Origin: Turbatrix aceti
Lineage: Eukaryota > Nematoda > Chromadorea > Rhabditida > Panagrolaimidae
Length of the DNA stretch: 64,000 bases
Assembly: GCA_963969345.1 (NCBI GenBank)
Contig: OZ017768.1
Span: 9,200,718-9,264,717, forward strand
Reading direction: 5' to 3'
The notes below the pieces were generated by a model, which had not been told where the DNA came from, ran no database searches, and was given only the letters and a program-made list of their open reading frames with translations. A program made the translations under genes and the position numbers. Shown one piece after another: positions 34,137 through 47,206 of the stretch (position 1 is its first letter; every line of letters begins with the position of its first letter).

Positions 34137-37100
34137 CTGTAGCAAGTTTTTTACCGGCTTCTAACGTTGGCTTTGGCAAGAAAGTATATTTTTTTGCTGA
34201 TCGTTTGTTTGTTTGTTTGTTTTTGCCACGTTGATTTTCTGGTGGTGAAGAAAAAGACAGGTGACCGATGGGGAGTGAAAAAAAGACGTTTTGGATTTTT
34301 GTCTTTTTTTGGGGGGTTGAAAGGGACGAAGGAAGGATAAAATTGCAGACCCTGCAAAAAAACACCATAATTCATAACGCCGACAGAACATATTACGGTT
34401 TCACGAAAAACAACACGGCACGCAAAACTGGATAAATGATGACAAATTTAGGCATGCAAAACAAGTCTGATGTGAATCTCAAAAGATCGTAGACCAGAGT
34501 AACGTTCACCATTTTTTATGAACCCTGAAGTTTGATCAACTCTCGGCACGAAAAATAATCAACCAACTTTGAGCACGCAAGATCGAACTTTCGAAGCGAA
34601 AATTGTAAATAATGCTTGTCATTTTTTACGCTCAATTTTTTAATCGTAAATAAATATTATTATTCATTTTTTTATACATGAACGTTCATTTTTTATCACA
34701 AATGTTATCCCATCACACGAATGAATTCAATGATACCAGAAAGACTTTGCAATGGTTGGTTGTCTTTTTATAGGCCTATCCCAAAATTTTTATCACGGTC
34801 TGAATTGTTGACTTTTTAAAAAAACTAAACGAAAAAATGAATCATCACGCACGCCCACGGTGTAGAAGTCATTCTTGTGATTTTCCCAAGTGCTACGAAT
34901 GTTGGATTTTTTTCTTCAAAATTATCAGATAGTTTTTGATTTTTTTTCTCAAAATAGGCACTTTTTTTAGGCTCAAACGTAAAATAACATGTTTTTGTTC
35001 GCGATTTACGGGAGAACAGTCATGTTTTGTTCGCAAACGAACATTTTGACAATTTTTTTTCTAAAAACGAAAAAAAAATACTTTGGAAACCTTATTTTTA
35101 CAACTTTTCGTGATAAAAATTTATCAATGCTAAAGTTTGCCATTTTTTTCAAATAATATCGATTTTGACACTGTTTCCCGAATTTTGACCCAATTTTTGT
35201 TTCGAAAATTTATGCATGTTTGCGAAGAAATAAATTTGAGAAAAAATATGTTCGCGAACAAATGTTGAACGAACGAGAACCCATCCCTGGCCGAAACTGA
35301 CAATCAATGGTGAATGAGTCCTAGCAGTTTGTTTCGCATCGCAAAATAACGTAAGAGATTATTTTACGTTTGTGCGTTTGAACATTTGCGAGGAAATGAA
35401 AAGGAACAAAAAAAATCTTGAAACAAATAAAAAGTTAGACATTGTCAATCTTTTTTTTTAAACGCAGTCAGACATTTTTTAGAACAAATAAGTTTACTTG
35501 CGTCACAGGATCCTTTTTGTCAGAGGACGAATATAAATATTTATAAAAAATAAATTCTTTTTTTCTGACCACAAATCGATCAATTGATTTTGGAAGAAAT
35601 AAAAGAGGGGTGAGGGAGGTCAAAAGGTGAGAGAATCTCAGTTAAAGGAAAACAAACCACTTTTGCAGGGAGGCAGCCACACCGCGATGATGGCTGTCTT
35701 CTTGCAAATGGTGGCCAACCAACCAGCCAACAACCTTGCAATCGAATGAATCGCCATCTTTTTGCCTTTTTCTTCCGTTTCGTCGATTGAAACGAAGGAA
35801 GGGTTATTTGTTTTATTCAGAAAAGAAAACGGAGGCCAAGAAGCATAGCTTTCTTTTTTTTCGTGCACCAGTGTGCACTGGACGATGTTGGCTCCGTGCT
35901 TACTATGTAAATTAGCCTAATTATTTATAAATACCGCTTACTTTTGAGTTTTGCTTCTTTGAACCCCTGAATTTTCCAAGTAGGCTCTGACATACTAAGC
36001 TGTCGTGTCAAACAAAGAAAAAAACTTTTACTTTTGTCTTTTTTCACCCGGGGTAATTGACACAGAAAAAAGCAATCCTCGGGTTCTAATTACATTTCCT
36101 GATTTTTTTGTTGCCAATAAAATTTTACAACGTTGAGAAAAGAAAAAAAAAGTTTTTTTTTCTGAATGAAAAAATGTTTCCTCAGTTTTTCAGTTTTACA
36201 GGACAATGGATAACCTTAATTTTGATTGCATGAAACAATTCAAGTCAGAATTTACGATGCAGACAAAAATTTTTGAGAATGACATTTGCTTTTTTTAACA
36301 TGTTTTTTAAAACGGCTGAAAAGTGCTCCGAAAATTGTATTTAAAAAAAAACTGATTGTGTTATCAATTTTATGTGTACGTCAACAAATAAATATTTTCA
36401 GGGTTTTACCGATTTTTTTTAACACAAATGACCAAAAAAATATTTTCTTACAAAACTTGTTGTTATTATTATTTTTTTTGTTGTTAGGCAACAACAAAAA
36501 GTTCAATAACCACATAAATAATCGAAAAAAAAATATTAATAAAAACTTGGGAGTGTAACAAGAGCAAATGGCACCGTGCACCAGCTGACTGACTTGAGAC
36601 ATGTCAAATCATCTCGCGAGCGAGTGAGCGAGCAAGCATGTTGGTTGTGCCATGCATCACCTTTCAGTGCCATTTCCGCTTTTTTAACGACTTTTTCTAA
36701 ATATGTTTTTTTTGTTGATTCATTCATAAAATAAATTTTAAAAAAAGTCGAAAATATGTATGTATGTATCTAGGATAAATGAACCCGTGGCGTCATAAGT
36801 TCATCCCATTACGCATGTTATTCGTTTTTCATCTGGCAACAACAGAGCTCGTTATAAATACATATGACAGCTGTTTGTCTGCCTAACAATGGAAAGGAGA
36901 CAAAAAAATCTAAGGAGGCATAAAAAATTAAAGAAAAAAAAATATTTTTTTTTAACGAAAAATATTTTTTTTTTCGAAAACACCTACAATTTTTATAATG
37001 AACAGGAAAAAGTTTTTTTTCTGTTGGCACGCAATTAGGTTTTTGGTTTTTTTGTATACGTCAAACAAAGTACACGGTTATAATCAGGGAACAAACAACG

Positions 37101-40027
37101 AAAAAAAATGTGAGGAAGCGCTGGGGAGTTTGGTAGAGTTCATTGAGCCGCCTCGCAGGAAGGAAGCGGCTCAATTCCTGCCTAGCGCGAGCGATTCTTG
37201 ACCCTGTCGATCAAGTTCGTTTTGATCTCTCGCGTAAAAGAATGGATGAGGTTTAACCACTCAAAAGTCAAGATTCAAGTAGTTTCCTCCTAGATAAAGG
37301 ATTAGTGGAGTTTTTACAAGAAACAAGCTTGTCAACGATGAAGAGGAGGAGGAGGAGGAGCTGCGTGCCCACACTTCACACGTGTAACTCCAGCTCCAGC
37401 GCTCCGGTTTCCACCATCCGCAGACAGACAGGCAGACAGGTGTGATGCGCGGGAGAGGATAAAAATGATAATAAGAAAGCACGTGTGAATAAGCAAAGAC
37501 GATTGATTCCAGTTTTTTTGTAAACAATTGAGGAATAAATAACTCGACAAAAAGTTTGCCATTTTTATGTATCAAAGAAAAAGTCAGGCAAGCAACAAAC
37601 AACTGACTTGATTGAAGCCAAGAAGCCACATGTGAGTGAGTATGTGTCTTGGTTGCTATCATCTTGCGTACGTATGTATGTATGTATGTATGTATGTTTA
37701 CGGGTAACATGATGATAAATGAGGAACAAAAACTTGTGAGAAAAAAAATTGTATTTAAATTGCGTTTGCTTCCGCAATTCAAATTGTTCCACGTTCCCCA
37801 TATAGGCCAAAAAACCTGAACACGAGAAGAAACAGAGAAACGAAGCTGATTCATTAAGACAAAGAAAAAAAAGTCAAGTTTGATTCCCAATTAAAAACCA
37901 TACGAAATGGTTTGAAGAAAACCAAGCGTAGTTTGAAGCTGCAGGAAAACAAATGCGCTGTGTCTTAAAAAAAACTTGTTCTCACGAGTCTAGGCCAAGT
38001 GGCAATTCAAATCCCCCATCCGTTTTCAAAAAGCCACATAAATGGCAGCGTCAACTTTTAACTTCTTGACTGCGATGATGGAGCAGAAATCTTTCGGAAA
38101 ATGACCACTCGTGCCATTTTGCGTTTTTTTTTCGGAAAGGAAAGGAAATCTCGTCAAAAACTAACTCTGCCGACTGAATTTTGAATTTTTTTAGCATACA
38201 TTTAGGGACTTTTTTTGTTTTGTTTTAACAAAGTGGTATGCTTATTTGGTTTCACTGCATAATTAAAGTTTTTTCTTATTAAATATACTTGGAATTTGAG
38301 TTTTGGCATTGATTTTTAAAAGGGAAAAATTTGTTTTTGGGCAAAAAAAGGTTGACTGTAGTTGAGGGGAAAAAGTTGAGCTGATGTGAGTGACCATTGG
38401 CGTCGGCAGAAAAAAACTACTCGCCATAATGGCATTGCATGGCTGACAGGAAAAACTAGAGCCTAGATGGCTGGCTGACGCATTAGGGGATAAAAAAGGA
38501 CAGGCTACTAGTTTGCCATGATGCAGACGAAATAGGAGTTAGCAGATAAGATAGCGTGTTCGTTTGTTTGTTCGTTCGTTCACACGTCATGCTGGGGGTA
38601 TACATAATTCTCATCCATTCACTCAAACAAATACATAATACGCGACAACAACAAAAAAAATGTGATAGAATCCAACAATGGATAAAGAAAATTCTTGAAC
38701 AATTGATAGCAGAAAAAAGGAAAAAACAAAGCTGACGCGTGAATTTCGTGCAGACATCCATCTTAGTTAACTACATGCATGAAATTCACCCACGCTTGCT
38801 CTTTTTGGGGAAGGATAAAAAATTAAAAAAAAAATTTATCCTTCTCCAGAGTGAGCATGGACAAGGAAGGACAAAGACAAGATTAGCGACATTCACCGAA
38901 TTGTAATCCCTTTAAAAAATTAGATATTTTAGGATCTTAGGATTTAGAACAAATCAACCGGCCTGGAGAACAGACCAGGTCAAAATCGAAATCGAAATCA
39001 ATGATTGTGCCAGGCAGTCAGTCAGAAGACTGGCCCCGGAGAGAAGAAACAACAGATAGATAGATAAACGCGTCAACAATGAGGGAGGCGGCAAAAACAG
39101 ATGTATTTCCGCTGCCGCCGTCGTCTTTGAAAAAACCCTGCAGGGCAAAATCGCGTCTCGTCGTTGTGCTGGGATGGTTGTCGCCGAGCTAGCAGAGGCC
39201 TTTTGGCTGACACACCAGACAGACACGGCAGGACAGGACAGGGCGTTGCTCCCGGCAGGGAGAGGGTGTCGTCGTGTGTTTTTGCTATGTATTGCCACAG
39301 GAGATTTTTTCAAAGTCTGCAGAGTCTCGCGGACTCGGCTGTGAACTGTTTCTCTCTCTAACACGAATTCCCCTCCCTCTCCCCATTCTCGATGGTCTTT
39401 TAGCCTACTCATTCATTTTTTTTCTGCAGCAGCGCCCAGCCTAGGCTTGCTATGTACCAGTTTTTGAGCTTGCAGCGTCTTGAGAACAAAAAACGGGGCG
39501 CTGGGGCATCAAGAAGGCGAAAAAAAGACGTCTAAATTGACAGTTGGCTAATATGGCGTCGCCGGAAGGAGGGAGGGTGGGGATCATCTATCTGGGCCAT
39601 TTTAGGGAATTTTACAGTTCACAAGACAAAATTAGTACAATTGAATTATCTTGATCAGAACGGATGAAAATCTTCTGGTAGCAGAAAGTTTTCATCTGTG
39701 TTCATGAATATTTACGTGCATAAACCCAAATTCATGCACGTAGCCCCCGAAAAAGATTTCCACGTCCCGTTGCCTTATGCGTCGGTGGACCGACCCCGTG
39801 CCACCAACGCATACGCCTTCCTATTTTGGTTTTGGCTTTTCAAAAGCAAACAGCAACAACAACAGAAAGCCACATGCTCTGCCGTGCCATGCCTGGCCAG
39901 CTGCTATTTTGATATATATTTTTTTTGCTTGTAGACAATTACGAGATTAAAAAACATTGATAAAAGACACTCCAGTGTCACGAAAGACGTGAATCATGAC
40001 AATTGCAATACGAAACCTCCCTCACAG
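34137..40027. other. Long gene-poor AT-rich region upstream of the OATP gene
   Basis: Likely holds the OATP promoter next to 34137. There is a GTATGTAT-type microsatellite at 37670-37697 and similar runs at 36755-36768. A plus-strand frame at 36998-37201 (67 aa, basic then hydrophobic start, a single Cys in its C-terminal half) could be a small secreted peptide, but nothing else supports it. A 152-codon minus frame at 38954-39412 has no ATG and looks accidental. No RNA genes or transposon ends seen. Confidence 0.4.
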
Positions 40028-40791
40028 TAGGCACTCACTCGGACATCAAGCACGTCAAGGAGCTGGGCCTGTTATCGCTTCGCTGGATCTACACACATAT
40101 CTCGTGGATAGATGCCTTCTGGGGCCATGCACTTTTTTGTGTACACAAAGGATCGTATGTTGTGGACTTTAAAAGTTGAGAAAAGAAACAGAATAAACAA
40201 ATTATCCGGTCGAAATGACGCGAACGCGTATTTTCACGATAGTGTGATGCACTTTTTTTAGATGATTAACAATTTTTTTGAGTATTTATCTTTCTAAAGT
40301 TGGAAAGGTAAATAATCTCTAAATTAATATAAACAATGATAAGAAAAGGTTCTAAAAATATATAAATTACAAACCGTCATTTTCGCGGGCACAATCACGT
40401 TATGGTGACCGAAAATGTCAAATTAGGACAAAAAAGGGGTGATAACGAAATAAACGTTTTATATAAATACACGATGGAAGGAGACGCCGTAGTTGTCCCA
40501 TAAATCCCATCGCAGTAAATATTATCAATAAATATTAACGATTCTAATTAAACCAATTATCAGATAGACGAATAGAATAGTCTATTGGTATGGGACCTTG
40601 AGGACAACATCCCTCCTCCTCCCCCACTCTGATTACACATGTAAGCATGCAGTATTAGTCCTATTTGGAGAGAGAAATTTATGATTTACGATGGATGGCA
40701 AAAGGTTGTTGTCGAACAACGAGCAACGCTTGTACAGCGTTCGTTCCACGTCTTTGATGACTGGTTTACTGCTGCGAGGAGCCCGGAATAG
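40028..40791 (+). CDS. Two possible 3' exons of an unrecognised gene
   Basis: Segment 40028-40179 follows an acceptor (cctcacag) and is open to a TGA with protein-like content (HSDIKHVKELGLLSLRWIYT). Segment 40653-40791 follows gcatgcag and is open to a TAG (SPIWREKFMIYDGWQKVVVE, then HVFDDWFTAA). A donor at 40104 (TC|gtggat) would join them in phase, but it is weak. No start codon or upstream exon was found and no family is recognised. They lie immediately left of the duplicated 0.95-kb unit and could be debris of a mobile element. Confidence 0.2.
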
Positions 40792-40851
40792 GGGGGAGGG
40801 AGGCCCACAAGTGCGTGAGTAAGTGAATGAATGACCGGCCAGAAAGAACTC

Positions 40852-41807
40852 TTCCTCGGAAATAGGCAATCATAATGATGGGTCATTTGACAATCAAAAA
40901 TCAAAAATGAACAAATTTGAATTTTTGGTTTACAAAAAAATAATTTGTGCCAGTAACTGGGGTAGGGGCAAATGTGATATCAATAGCATTGCCATTTTTT
41001 GCTGAAGATGAAAAACATTTTTTCAACATTTTAAAAATTAATTTGAATAATTCAATTTTTTGATCTCTCAGAAAATGAAATCCATGGTGTGGGGGCGGAC
41101 CAGACAGCGGGTGCAGAGACGGACGGCGCCGCACATGCCATCAGTCGAGAGAACCGCAACGGCGGTGACAGTGGGCGATTGGGTGATGGCGAAAGATGGC
41201 AAAACAAGTGATTGTTGTTATTAATTTTGATTTGATTCGTGTATCATAATTTCATGATTTTTGTTAAATTGCTAATTTTCCTGGGCCCCAGTGTTAGTAC
41301 ATATTCTTTGAATATTTTTTTGTGTTTGGTGTTATGCTTTGAAACGGGTCAATAAGCGATTGCAGCGGGCGAGGATTTATAAGGCAATGACGAAAGATGC
41401 GCGATATTGAAAAGCAACATTATTACTTATATTTTACAAAAGCGTAAAACAAATTACATGGGGCCCCGAAGGGGCCCCCATTATATTTATGTATTCCAAT
41501 ATTTTTAAAGCGGGTCAAAAAACGATTATATGTATTTGATTTGATTTCGATAATATGCAAATCGTCGGTTATTCTAAAAGATAATAACAAAAAATAATTA
41601 TTTTCTATCGGTAAAATTATGACCGGCAAAAGATAAACGAAAAACGGGCAAAAAGAAAATAAACAACAAAACGATAGACGATCCTTTTCGATTTTACGAT
41701 CCTTCTGATCCTTCCTTGATACCTTTACCTTGCCTTGCCTTGCCTTCCCCTTCCTTCCTTTTCCCTTCCTGGGGCCCCCGAAGGGGGCCCCCCCTTTAGC
41801 CTTGTTA
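40852..41807 (+). repeat. Direct duplication, copy A (about 956 bp)
   Basis: Matches 42127-43075 from ttcctcggaaataggcaatc to tttagccttgtta, with scattered substitutions and a few small indels. The copies start 1275 bp apart and about 320 bp of unrelated sequence lies between them. Each copy contains two GGGGCCCC-type palindromes (near 41460-41480 and 41770-41795 here) and a CCTTGCCTTCC-rich stretch near the right end. Confidence 0.85.
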
Positions 41808-42126
41808 CCTCTCTATATAGTAAGGTGTTTTTACAAAGACACAATTTTAATTTTACGGTATGTATATTCGATAAAATCCAAATTTTACGCTGATAACGGT
41901 TTGGCGGGCCATTAGGTCCGGAGCCATTGATTTGAAAAAGATAATGCACGCTTTATCATAATTGTCAAAATAGTCAATGGCGAAAGCGCGATAGAGGGAG
42001 GAGGCGGCGCGCAGGGTCAAGTGGGTGAGTGTGAGCGAGCGAGCGATAGCGCAAGGACGATTGCGTAAGACAAAAAAATGATTCTGTTAAATTAATTTTA
42101 AAAATGTTGAAAAAAATATTTTTGAA

Positions 42127-43075
42127 TTCCTCGGAAATAGGCAATCATAATGATGGGTCATTTGACAATCAAAAATCAAAAATGAACAAATTTGAATTTT
42201 TGATTTTAAAAAAAATAATTTTTGCTAGATACTGGGGTAGGGGCAAATGTGATATCAATAGCATTGACATTTTTTGCTGCGTATGAAAAACATTTTTTCA
42301 ACATTTTAAAAATTAATTTGAATAATTCAATTTTTTGATCTCTCAGAAAATGAAATCCATGGTGAGTGGGCGGAACAGACAGCGGGTGCAGAGACGGACG
42401 GCGCACATGCCATCAGTCGAGAGAACCGCAACGGCGGTGACAGTGGGCGATTGGGTGATGGCGAAAGATGGCAAAACAAGAGATTGTTGTTATTAATTTT
42501 GATGATTTATGTATCACATAATTTTATGATTTTTGTTAAATTGCTATTTTTCCTGGGCCCCAGTGTTAGTGTTAGTACATATTCTTTGAATATTTTTTTG
42601 TGTTTGGTGTTATGCTTTGAAACGGGTCAATAAGCGATTGCAGCGGGCGAGGATTTATTAGGCGATGGCGAAAGATGCGCGATATTGAAAAGCAACATTA
42701 TTACTTATGTTTTACAAAAGCGTCAAACAAATTACATGGGGCCCCAAAGGGGCCCCCATTGTATTTATGTATTCCAATATTTTTAAAGCGGGTCAAAAAA
42801 CGATTATATGTATTTGATCTGATTTTGATAATATGCAAATTATCGGTTATTCTAAAAGATAATAACAAAAAATAATTATTTTCTATCGGTAAAATTATGA
42901 TCGGCAAAAGATAAACGAAAAACGGGCAAAAAGAAAATAAACAACAAAACGATAAACGATCCTTTTCGATTTTACGATCCTTCTGATCCTTCCTTGATAC
43001 CTTTACCTTGCCTTCCCCTTCCTTCCTTTTCCCTTCCTGGGGCCCCCGTAGGGGGCCCCCCCTTTAGCCTTGTTA
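42127..43075 (+). repeat. Direct duplication, copy B (about 949 bp)
   Basis: Second copy of the unit at 40852-41807. The sharp shared ends suggest a defined repeat family member inserted twice, or an unequal duplication. I found no flanking target duplication or terminal inverted repeat and no conserved open frame. Parallel short ORFs in the two copies drift and are probably not coding. Confidence 0.85.
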
Positions 43076-43147
43076 GTATATTTAAAGCTAGCGAACTGCG
43101 TTGGTGTTCGGCGGGTTTAACTGGATGATTTGTTACTGATTCGTAAT

Positions 43148-43404
43148 CAGGGTTGGCAGAACATGTTCGTCCATTTTATCACTAAATTTTTTTACTGTTG
43201 TCCGGCCTTCCGTAAGTACAACTGCATTTAATGACGCACAAGCCGTATTTTTAACTGTTCCAAAAGGAAATTAGCGGTTCATTTGACGAAATATTTTTGG
43301 ACGAACAGATTCGAACACTTTTTTCGAAAAAACACATTCTTTTCCATAAACATAAAAACTATTTTATTTTTGAAAAAATGGACGAACATGTTCTGCCAAC
43401 CCTG
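43148..43404. mobile_element. hAT-like MITE, 257 bp
   Basis: Thirty-bp perfect terminal inverted repeats start CAGGGTTGGCAGAACATG and end in the reverse complement. The element is flanked on both sides by the 8-bp target duplication ttcgtaat (43140-43147 and 43405-43412). CAGGG termini and 8-bp duplications are hallmarks of the hAT superfamily. It has no coding capacity and must have been moved by a transposase encoded elsewhere. Confidence 0.9.
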
Positions 43405-43412
43405 TTCGTAAT

Positions 43413-46400
43413 CAGTTATCACTGGGCAGGGGTCAAAGGTAGAGGGAATGGTGCAAAATCTCTAAACCCCAGATCAATACGTGCTCGAGCATTCGTATTT
43501 GGTTAGATTATCAGCGGGTCCCAAAAATGCAAAAACTGTTAACCCCGATAAACAACTCTTCTGGCAGCCAGCACAGAAACGGGATCGTCGAGCCAGACAA
43601 GTTGTTTGCTCGTAATTTTATTATAGTGATGAAAGGCGGAAAATGTAAACAATGTCAAGTAAACATTTTGTGCTTCAACAAGGGGCAAAAAACGGCGCTG
43701 ATGGCATCTAGGATACATTCATTTTGTATATTGTTGTAAAAAAAATTAATTTTTTTTTAAATTAGGAATATATTATTTATAACTGTTTTAAAAGCGCAAG
43801 TAAGACGCTTTATAGAACGGGCGTCATTTTTTGTCCCAAAAAAAATGTCGCATACAAGTGCCAATTAAGCAGATGCTCCATCGCGACTTACATACTTAAC
43901 TAGGCAAATAGCCACCTACCACGTTTAGCCTAAATACATGAATGAACGGAAACGGGACCCGACTTTTCTTTTGCATCTTGGAACGCTTGCCAGCAAGCAA
44001 CAACCCCCCAGAACATGCTGTAAAAAAAGTAGCTCAGAGTCATAAAAAATACATGTAAACGACGTATCTGTCGTCTATTTTTCCATTCATGTATTAAAAA
44101 ATCCTTCTTGAATTGTTTCACGACGAGATATTGTACATACTAGGCGATATTGTCTTCTTCCTCATTTTTTTTTCGATGCACTAAAAAAACTGGGTTCCGG
44201 TAGGCTGGCAACATCTTTCGTCTGGCACGCGCTATTCCCTCAGGCAATTTGTGGTTGTGGTTGGTTTTCTTTGGGGGTGTAAAAGTGAATGGGACAAAAA
44301 AAAGAGAAGATGATACAAGAGTTCACGTCGAACTCTTTTTTGAAGTAGGGAACAAAAAACAAACTGAAAGCTGAGGACATGGTCTATGTTCACTCAACTT
44401 ACACATATATCCCCTCGGGCATGGATGAAAATTAGATTAACACAAAGTTTTGGGAAATCGATTGAGTTTTTAACTGTAGCGTATTTATGGAACAAAAAAT
44501 GACTGTTCACCGAGATCGATCGTTTTATAGGTGGTACTGCGCAAACAACAATTATGTACTATGTATTCAGAAAAAGAAAATAAAAAAAAATGTTTTTTTG
44601 CACAAAAGCACTTGTTTTGCATCCCAGGACCCAGCCAGGCACGGGTATCGCTGCTTCGTACCTGGTGTTTGACTCTTTTCTTCTCTCGAAGTTCAGCAGC
44701 AACGCCCAACGCCCTCTCCTTTCGATGAGAAACTTTCTTCTTCCACCCTCAAAAACATGTCAGTCAGGAAATCAAACAAAAACTGTGGATCTTTTAAAAT
44801 CTCCATATAACACGAAGTCAGGGGTCGCGCATCTAAGAAATACATAACTGCTGGTAAAGAGATTGAAACCACGCAAAATTACACATATTACACATAGGAA
44901 TTATCACTGTGATATAATAAGTAATAGCGTAAGTATACAAATTGTAAATGCGTATTCTGAATCTGAACAACAAGAAAGGGACATTCGCTGAACAAACCAC
45001 CATTTATGTTAGGCGGTCGTACTGATGTGTATGTATGTACTACAACATCGTAAACATCAAAATTACCCTATTAGTCTACAAAAAAGTCCCTACAAGGCTG
45101 TTAAAAGCGTTTTGGTATCCTTTTTTTTGCCTCTGACGATGTTTTTTGATTCAAAAGGATTCATAGAAAAACGTGGGAATTAAACTGAAAACTTGTTAAG
45201 TTTGTGGATTTTTAAAATTAATTTTTAAATAGTTTAAATAAAATAATACAAACAAAAAAATATTCTTATTTTGGGGTTTCAAGCCGCTTTGAGCCAACAA
45301 AAGATAAACATTTGTCACTCATTTTTTGTGGCTTACGATTTTCAGAAAGAAAAAAAAAACTGTGCGTATTTACGGTTACACAGACACAAAAAACCAGTGT
45401 TGTATAAATTAAATTTAAATAAATACAACAGGTCCTGATTTTTATCAATGATGATAGCACGCAACATCGGAGAAGGGTTTAGAAAGTCCGTCTGTCTGCC
45501 TGCCTGCAGCATCGCGATCACTTTTCAAAGTAAAACAAAACAAAATAAATAACTGAATTATGTGTGCAACATACACATGTGGTATACATAAATACATATA
45601 AAACACCACAATGTTATCTAGCGTAAACTGCACTGCAGTGCTTGCAAGGTTAGATATTGGAATCAAAAAGTTTTCATACAAACGGGAATCTTTTGGATAC
45701 AGATGGTGATTTTATGAGGATCATAATTTATCAGTAGTGGCTGTTTTCACGCCATCAAAGCAGATGTCCGTTACTGGTGGCGGCGCTTTTCATGATCAAC
45801 AAAAAGTTTTCTGAGAAAAAAATAAAAACTGAAGAAAAAACGACTGGTGCATAAACATAAAAACAGGTTGGCACTAAAAGTTTGTTTATTTCATATGTGC
45901 AATATAATTTTTAATAGGCGCGTGTGGAAAAGGAAAAAAATATGCATCGTTTAAAATAAATATTATAAATTTTATGGAAATAACTGTGAGTCATTGGAAA
46001 TACTGAGTCAAAAAGTTTAAAAAAAAAAGGCGGAATTGTACGTTCTCGAATTTCCAACTATTGTTAATGTTACTCATTGAATCAACCAAAAAAATCAAAC
46101 TATGTATTTGCCTAGCAAACGATTATCTCCCTGTGAAAAGTCCAACTTTATGTTCGTAAATTCCATGATCACGAAGTCACGCCACGTACGCCAGATCAAG
46201 CATGGATCGGTTCACGCTTATGTAAAATATATTTTTAAAACTGATCTTAGGAAAAAAAAGGAAAACCACCTGTTCAAGACACCAACGCCCAAAAAAAAAG
46301 AAACGTCAAAGATTGACAAGTTTCAAACGTATATTTTGTATGTGATGGATGAACAACGTCACGTGTAGTGCAAAAAGTGACACCTTTTCAGGCCAGCCGA

Positions 46401-47206
46401 CGCGTTAGACGAGGTAATGCGTGGTAGAAAAACGACGACGTACTACAACAAAACGTGCGCGTGCATGCATGCATGCTGGAAGAGGAGGACAATGAAATTT
46501 TTTTGAACATGATTATAATGGCTGTTTTGCCAGGAACGGATCACTGTGGTTTGGAATGGATCACTGTTTTGCCGTTTTATGTAGCTTTGTGAGAAAGAAT
46601 AATGTAAACATAAAAAATTTAAAAAAAACTTGCTTTGAAAAAAAATTATATTATTTGAAAAAAATATGTAACTGGGAACTTTTCAGCTTCAGCTATGTAT
46701 ATTATGATGAGATCAGTATGATTATAAATTGAAAAAAAAAACTGATAGATTTCTGTTGAAAACGGTCAGTGTTAATCATGATGGTACATTTCTGTTGAAA
46801 ACTTATGGATAATATTAAATTTTTAGGATTTTTTTCAATTTGGTCAAAAAATAACTGGAAAAGGCAAATTTTTGACAGTCTCATCGACGTTCCTTTTTTC
46901 GTCAATTTCGGTAATGGATGCGCCAAAATATCTAGTATATCCTTTTTGATGACCGACCGGCTACCGCGTTAGACCATCAAATGCATACAGACAGCGAACA
47001 GCGGATAGGATACGCTAATAATGTGCGCCTATGAATTTCTGGCCGGTAGCGCAGAAAGTGCAGTTCCCTTACGTGGTTGTTGGCGTGTAATCCGTGATTA
47101 CTATGTATTTCAATTTCAACAGCTCTCTGCTGTTGCACAGCATGCGCCTTTGTTTCTATGGGCGAAAAAGAGACGCGCGCGCGCGTGAAAACGCGTGAAG
47201 GGGTTG
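43413..47206. other. Gene-poor AT-rich region
   Basis: I found no convincing gene. A plus-strand frame at about 44640-44847 following a good acceptor (gcatcccag) has fair composition to its stop (TQPGTGIAASYLVFDSFLLS) but no start or family. A minus-strand 78-codon frame at 45445-45681 is hydrophobic and unsupported. A CATGCATGCATG run lies at about 46462-46473. Confidence 0.35.

Noticed and set aside
38954..39412. 152-aa minus-strand frame
   Set aside because: It lacks an ATG, has no recognisable domain and no upstream exon, and lies in gene-poor DNA.
39554..39652. Short frame starting MASPEGGRVGIIYLGHF, reminiscent of an RRM first strand (NIFK-like)
   Set aside because: Only about 12 residues resemble that motif; the rest does not continue the domain and no splice donor fits.
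41423..41629. Parallel 68-aa minus frames in both copies of the direct repeat (also 42701-42907)
   Set aside because: The frames are similar because the DNA is duplicated; changes between copies do not favour synonymous sites by eye, and no domain is seen.
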